Assembly (NCBI RefSeq): GCF_033807575.1
Contig: NC_084724.1
Span: 10,345,228 to 10,409,227, forward strand
Reading direction: 5' to 3'
DNA: 64,000 bases
From: Cydia pomonella
Taxonomy: Eukaryota > Arthropoda > Insecta > Lepidoptera > Tortricidae
The position numbers and the translations under genes were made by a program. Shown here one piece after another: positions 60,050 to 64,000 of this stretch (the first letter of the stretch is position 1; every line of letters starts with the position of its first letter). Under the pieces are notes generated by a model. It saw nothing but the letters and a program-made list of their open reading frames with translations, was not told the DNA's origin and searched no databases.

Positions 60050-61174
60050 TTTTTTTTATACCACGTCGGTGGCAAACAAGCACACAGGCCGCCTGATGGT
60101 AAGCGATTATGGACGCCTGCAACTCCAGAGGATAGATAGATAGATAGAATACTCTTTATTGGCACACCTCAGTAAAAGATACAGCTTAAAGAAAAACAAT
60201 TGATTAGTGATATAAGCAGATAACAGTACCCCTAGTGTAAATATTTTCGACAGCGAAACGTGACGTACGCGTTTGCGTTAAGTGTCATTTTGTATGAGAT
60301 TTTTGTCTTTCCAAAACGTCCCGCTTGGCGCGCTTTTCAAAAACCCATACAAAATGAGACTTAACGCAAACGCGTACGTCACGTTTCGAAATCGAATTTA
60401 TTTACACTAGGGGTACAGGTGGACAGGCGCGCCGCCGACGCCAACACCCCGCACCCTCACTGAGCCCTGGCAACCTTACTCACCGGCAGGAATACAACAT
60501 TATAAATAGTGTCCAGTGTTATTTTGGCTGCGGTTTTCTGTAAGGTGGAGATACTTCCCCAGTTGGGCTTTGCTCTAGATCTGGAATGATGGCCACCGTG
60601 CTGTGCCCTACCACACTAAGCGAGATGATATTCACAGTGCCCATATCTCTCTTTTGGTCGTAGTTTAAGGACATACCTGGGCCCAACCTGGTTCGGGTAC
60701 GGGGATTATGTATCGCCTTGGATTTCACGGGCCTAAAATCTCGGTTTTTTGATAGGCTTGCGTGGGGATATAGATCCAATACGTATGGGCCTCTTGGAGA
60801 GCTTTAATGTCATGTAGAACGTCTGCTGGAACCCATTCACAGGCGCAACAATAGACACCCATGAACCGGTCGCACCAGACATTGGGACTATTGTAGAAAA
60901 AGTGAACAGTATACCGGTCTATGGATTGAAGTTTGGGTGGACCATGAGACTGGGTTATTGCAAAGATTTCGACACCTGCCATAACAATGTTTTCACTAGT
61001 TATCGAGGCCGGCGGTGACTTGCCGCCCGATAGATGGGCCCGATAGATGGGTATCGTGCAGAGGCTGTTAATGATGATGATGAATGGGTGGATCATTTTT
61101 AAAGTGAAAACTTCTTTAGCGGCGCTGTGCACTTTTTGTGATGGGGAAAAAATGTTAAACTCGCGACAGGTCAC
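60050..61174 (-). mobile_element. Long copy of the CCGCAGCCAAATAACA repeat with reading frames, interrupted
   Basis: Minus strand: a 149-residue frame (61,174-60,725) beginning near a hydrophobic MIHPFIIIINSLCTIPIYRA and containing FYNSPNVWCDRFMGVYCCAC. A frameshift follows, then the frame 60,779-60,519 with VVGHSTVAIIPDLEQSPTGE. The 3' tail at 60,130-60,050 (GGAGTTGCAGGCGTCCATAA ... CACCGACGTGG and poly(A)) is separated from the body by an insertion at about 60,133-60,416. Function unknown; shared with 3.5 kb and 27.8 kb. Confidence 0.6.
60226..60416. mobile_element. Hairpin MITE, GTACCCCTAGTGTAAATA family
   Basis: GTACCCCTAGTGTAAATA and TATTTACACTAGGGGTAC termini; inner CGAAACGTGACGTACGCGTT pairs with AACGCGTACGTCACGTTTCG. 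Lies inside the repeat at 60,050-61,174. Confidence 0.92.
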
Positions 61175-61544
61175 GTGTCACGACAGATTCGTCAGATTGA
61201 AAATTCGTAAGACGGACACGTGACCTGAATATTAAATAATAATTTGTGATTATTGATGTTAGTTTTAGATATTGGCGATGATGGTTCTAGTAATGATGAT
61301 GGTGTAAGAGTCGTTGAAATTATGAATGGAAGTGGATTTTTCTAAGAGATAAACTTTTTAATATTAAATAATTGTAATAGTTCTGAAGTATTAAACTTTT
61401 TAAGTAATATAAATTGAAATGATTTTGTACGATAGCGCAATAAATGAATATCGTATTTTACCACAACAATGATAGTACTTTTATACTGATAATTAAAGCA
61501 ATTCGTGCAAAATTATTCCCTAACCATTTGAAAATATCAAAAAT

Positions 61545-61577
61545 GCACAACGTTAACATACATACATACATACATAC
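61545..61577. repeat. CATA microsatellite
   Basis: About seven tandem CATA units (61,557-61,577 core). Confidence 0.85.
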
Positions 61578-62100
61578 ACAATAATTTATTATTTCTTACA
61601 ATTTAGTGAAGCTAAAATACAACTTGTCGATAATATTCAAGTTTTCACTTCTGCCGGCACTCCCGGAGTGCAACACATTGTTCTTTTTCTGTGGTTGTTT
61701 TATCCCAGTTGCCCAAGGGACAATAGTGGCACAGTTTGTTAGAAGAACATGTTCTATCACGTTTTACTAACAAGCTTTGTAGGTTGGCTATTATTGATAT
61801 GGCCTATAACTACAACAAAATGCATGTTTAGTAAATAAAAATTCATTAAAATCAAGTTGTCTTTCCCCTGGACAATTTATCTTAACTATGGCAAAGACCC
61901 TAAAACGTTAATTCACCGAAATCACGAACATTACGAAAATGCCAAACTAAAGACATCAACGCGCTCCCATGGCTCCCCAAATTTAATGGGGTTTTAAAAT
62001 AAATAATATACGATAATTGAGAATTTTACTTAAATCCCAGTGCGTTGCAATCGGCCACAATATTAAACACTAACCCCCTTATTCGTAAACGTGTACTAAA

Positions 62101-62186
62101 GTTACGATGCCGCTGATCATCGTTTGTCCCTTTCCGACATATCGGTATGATGGAAAGGGACAAACGATGATCAGCGGCATCGTAAC
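62101..62186. mobile_element. Compact hairpin MITE, GTTACGATGCCGCTGATCAT
   Basis: Near-perfect palindrome with a loop of a few bases: GTTACGATGCCGCTGATCAT ... ATGATCAGCGGCATCGTAAC. Confidence 0.92.
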
Positions 62187-62323
62187 AAAAATATGGTCTA
62201 TAATTACACTCTATTAAGTATCCATCACAAAATGAATTAAAAAACCATATGCGTTATTATAAATTAACAATAATGGAACTATGGTTTCGTCACGTCATCT
62301 TCCCGCGTACTAAAAGCAACTTA

Positions 62324-62822
62324 CAGGCCAATTCGAATGTACACAGACATTAGAATGATATTTGAATCATGTTATTTAGTTATCTTAGTCCCTGAGAGAC
62401 AGAATTCGAAATGTGGTCATTCGCCAACGCACAACAGTTACCGACATAGCCAAAAGAATTGCGCAGCTGAAGTGGGAATCGGCCGGCCATATATGTCGCA
62501 GGGATGATCGATGGGGCCAGCGAATACTGTTCTGGAGACCTCGCCTGGGAAGCCTAGGTGACGGAAAACCACGAGCCAGATGGTCGGACGATATAAGAAA
62601 GACGGCAGGGCCGACCTGGCGTAGAACCGCCGCATACAGAACAACATGGAAATCTATGAAAGAGTTATGTTTAGCAGTGGACGCAAATATGCTGAGAAGA
62701 AGATTTAGTTATCGTGCGTCCCGCCCACGCCAGTACATGTACAGACAAGTACGAGCTAAGTACATGATAACTAACTGATTCGAATATCATTCTGATGTCA
62801 GTGTACGTTCGAATTGACCTAT
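62324..62822. mobile_element. TIR element containing a LINE reverse transcriptase fragment
   Basis: GGCCAATTCGAATGTACACA at the left is mirrored by GTACGTTCGAATTGACC at the right; arms of about 65 bp enclose the coding fragment at 62,376-62,778. Confidence 0.7.
62376..62778 (+). pseudogene. RTE-type reverse transcriptase C-terminal fragment
   Basis: The open frame (ATG-less start) runs through RDRIRN, RQRTTVTDIAKRIAQLKWES, AGHICRRDDRWGQR, WRPRLGSLGDGKPRARWSDD and ends in basic sequence. This is the usual end of lepidopteran RTE-clade polyproteins. The catalytic domains are absent, so it is a dead fragment despite an intact frame of about 130 codons. Confidence 0.8.
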
Positions 62823-63061
62823 GAACAGACCATTATGGACTTGTAATGGACCTAATTTCTTTACAATAAGATTTAGAATCTGTCAGTTGACGGTGTGATG
62901 GTGCTTGTGGCTAATGTTCGATGAACTTATAAAACCATAAGACACCATTTGTTCTCATGACTTGTCACTTTTCGGCGCTTCGTTAGGGTTGGGCCACAGT
63001 TGAGCTATGATTATTAGGATAATATAAATATTAAAGGTAAAAAAACTAGAATATGGAATGA

Positions 63062-63287
63062 GTACAGTCAGCATCAAAAGTAGCGGATCGAAAAAGGTTT
63101 CATAAGTATCTACCATTCTGTAACAGCTTAACAAAAAGTGATGTCTTTAATATAGAGCAACAAAGACTATAAAAGATATACTTTTGAGCGTGAATTTTAG
63201 AAATTTATCTATATTTGGAAAAGTTATCCGGAATATCAGATACTTTTGGCGCGTTGTTTCATCCGTTACTTTTGATGCTGACTGTAC
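63062..63287. mobile_element. MITE, GTACAGTCAGCATC family, copy 2
   Basis: GTACAGTCAGCATCAAAAGT at the left pairs with ACTTTTGATGCTGACTGTAC at the right. The interior resembles 54,845-55,078 in reverse. Confidence 0.92.
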
Positions 63288-64000
63288 GCTACGACATAGT
63301 GTTTTCTCAAGAAGCGGCTATAAGAATTACAATTAGATTTAATTTATTCGTAAACACAAACAAGACATTTTGCATAGTATAACAAAAACATAGAAAGTAT
63401 AAAGTGCCACGAAATGGCCTCATCTCAGCATGTTGCTGGTGGCTTCCAGCGCTGGTCTTCCGATGAGACTATGAAGTGAACAGAATCATGGAATCTATTT
63501 AGGGTACTCAAGGGTCGGCAACGCTTAGGTGGCTCCTTCGATGTTGCTTATGTCTGTCCACGGGCGACGGTTACCGCTTCCCATACTCAACAATAATGTA
63601 CTTATACCATCTTATGTATACCATGTTTATCGCAATAAAGTATTTCATTCATTCATTGATTATCACATAAATAAACCTAAAAAGAACTTAGTCCAGGATA
63701 CAGATGGCATTGTGGCAAGGATGCTGGCGGCATTTGCTCGTTGTATCGCAATGCTGATACGTTACGAGCCGCCAGCTCTTCGGTCACCAGTTACTTCGCT
63801 GAGACAAGTTAGATTTTAAATCTCAGATTCTGTGCTTTACCTATAAAGCTTCGTTTGCCATGTCAGTGATCGTCAGTGTGACCACATCCTAGGTAAGTTT
63901 GTCAGGTCATTACCATCCACAGTGGTTTTTTACAGCTTTCCACTTACGTCAGCCATTGTCGAGCGAATTCTATTACACGTCTCACCTGTACCTACGCGGC
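63288..64000. other. End of window, repeat debris
   Basis: 63,505-63,600 resembles the GGGTCGGCAACGC LINE tail, ending CAATAAAGTATTTCATTCAT. The rest, including the plus frame 63,529-63,819, shows no recognised protein. Confidence 0.4.

Overview
The window is animal nuclear DNA, most likely from a moth or butterfly. Coding exons are short, with GT/AG splice sites, and sit in AT-rich DNA full of short inverted-repeat elements, tRNA-derived SINEs and LINE 3' tails of kinds I recognise from lepidopteran genomes. The order-level call rests on memory of those repeats and on insect-like protein sequence. There are no bacterial-style operons, CRISPR arrays or phage genes.

Two protein-coding genes are well supported, both on the minus strand. 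The first is EFR3 / rolling blackout (rbo, cmp44E, stambha A), the plasma-membrane anchor of the PI4-kinase III alpha complex. I assembled 19 coding exons from about 32,913 (start) to 1,671 (stop). Every junction is GT/AG, phases agree throughout, and the sum is 2,460 nt (819 residues plus stop). The N-terminal cysteine cluster is present, and an AATAAA lies 48 nt past the stop. The second gene is cyclin L (38,910-40,148): one uninterrupted 412-residue reading frame with paired cyclin folds and an Arg/Ser tail, and an AATAAA just past its stop. A possible 5' noncoding exon of a plus-strand gene ends at a consensus donor at 49,511, but no protein for it is visible.

The unusual feature is inside rbo. 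At five of its exons (4, 6, 15, 17 and 18) a segment spanning the exon-intron junction has been tandemly amplified into the intron, giving 3 to 10 copies with units of about 100, 144-165, 166, 160-200 and 231 bp. The complete exon always sits at one end of the array, and the intron side holds decoy copies that carry splice sites: donors in four arrays, acceptors in one. I know of no description of this. It could be neutral minisatellite growth, a source of alternative splice choices, or partly an assembly artefact.

Layout: 1.6-34.4 kb rbo and its candidate promoter, with introns full of transposable elements and two long inverted repeats; 34.4-38.9 kb spacer with foldback elements; 38.9-40.4 kb cyclin L and its 5' region; 40.5-64 kb no firm gene, dominated by MITEs, SINEs, LINE remnants and AT-rich DNA.
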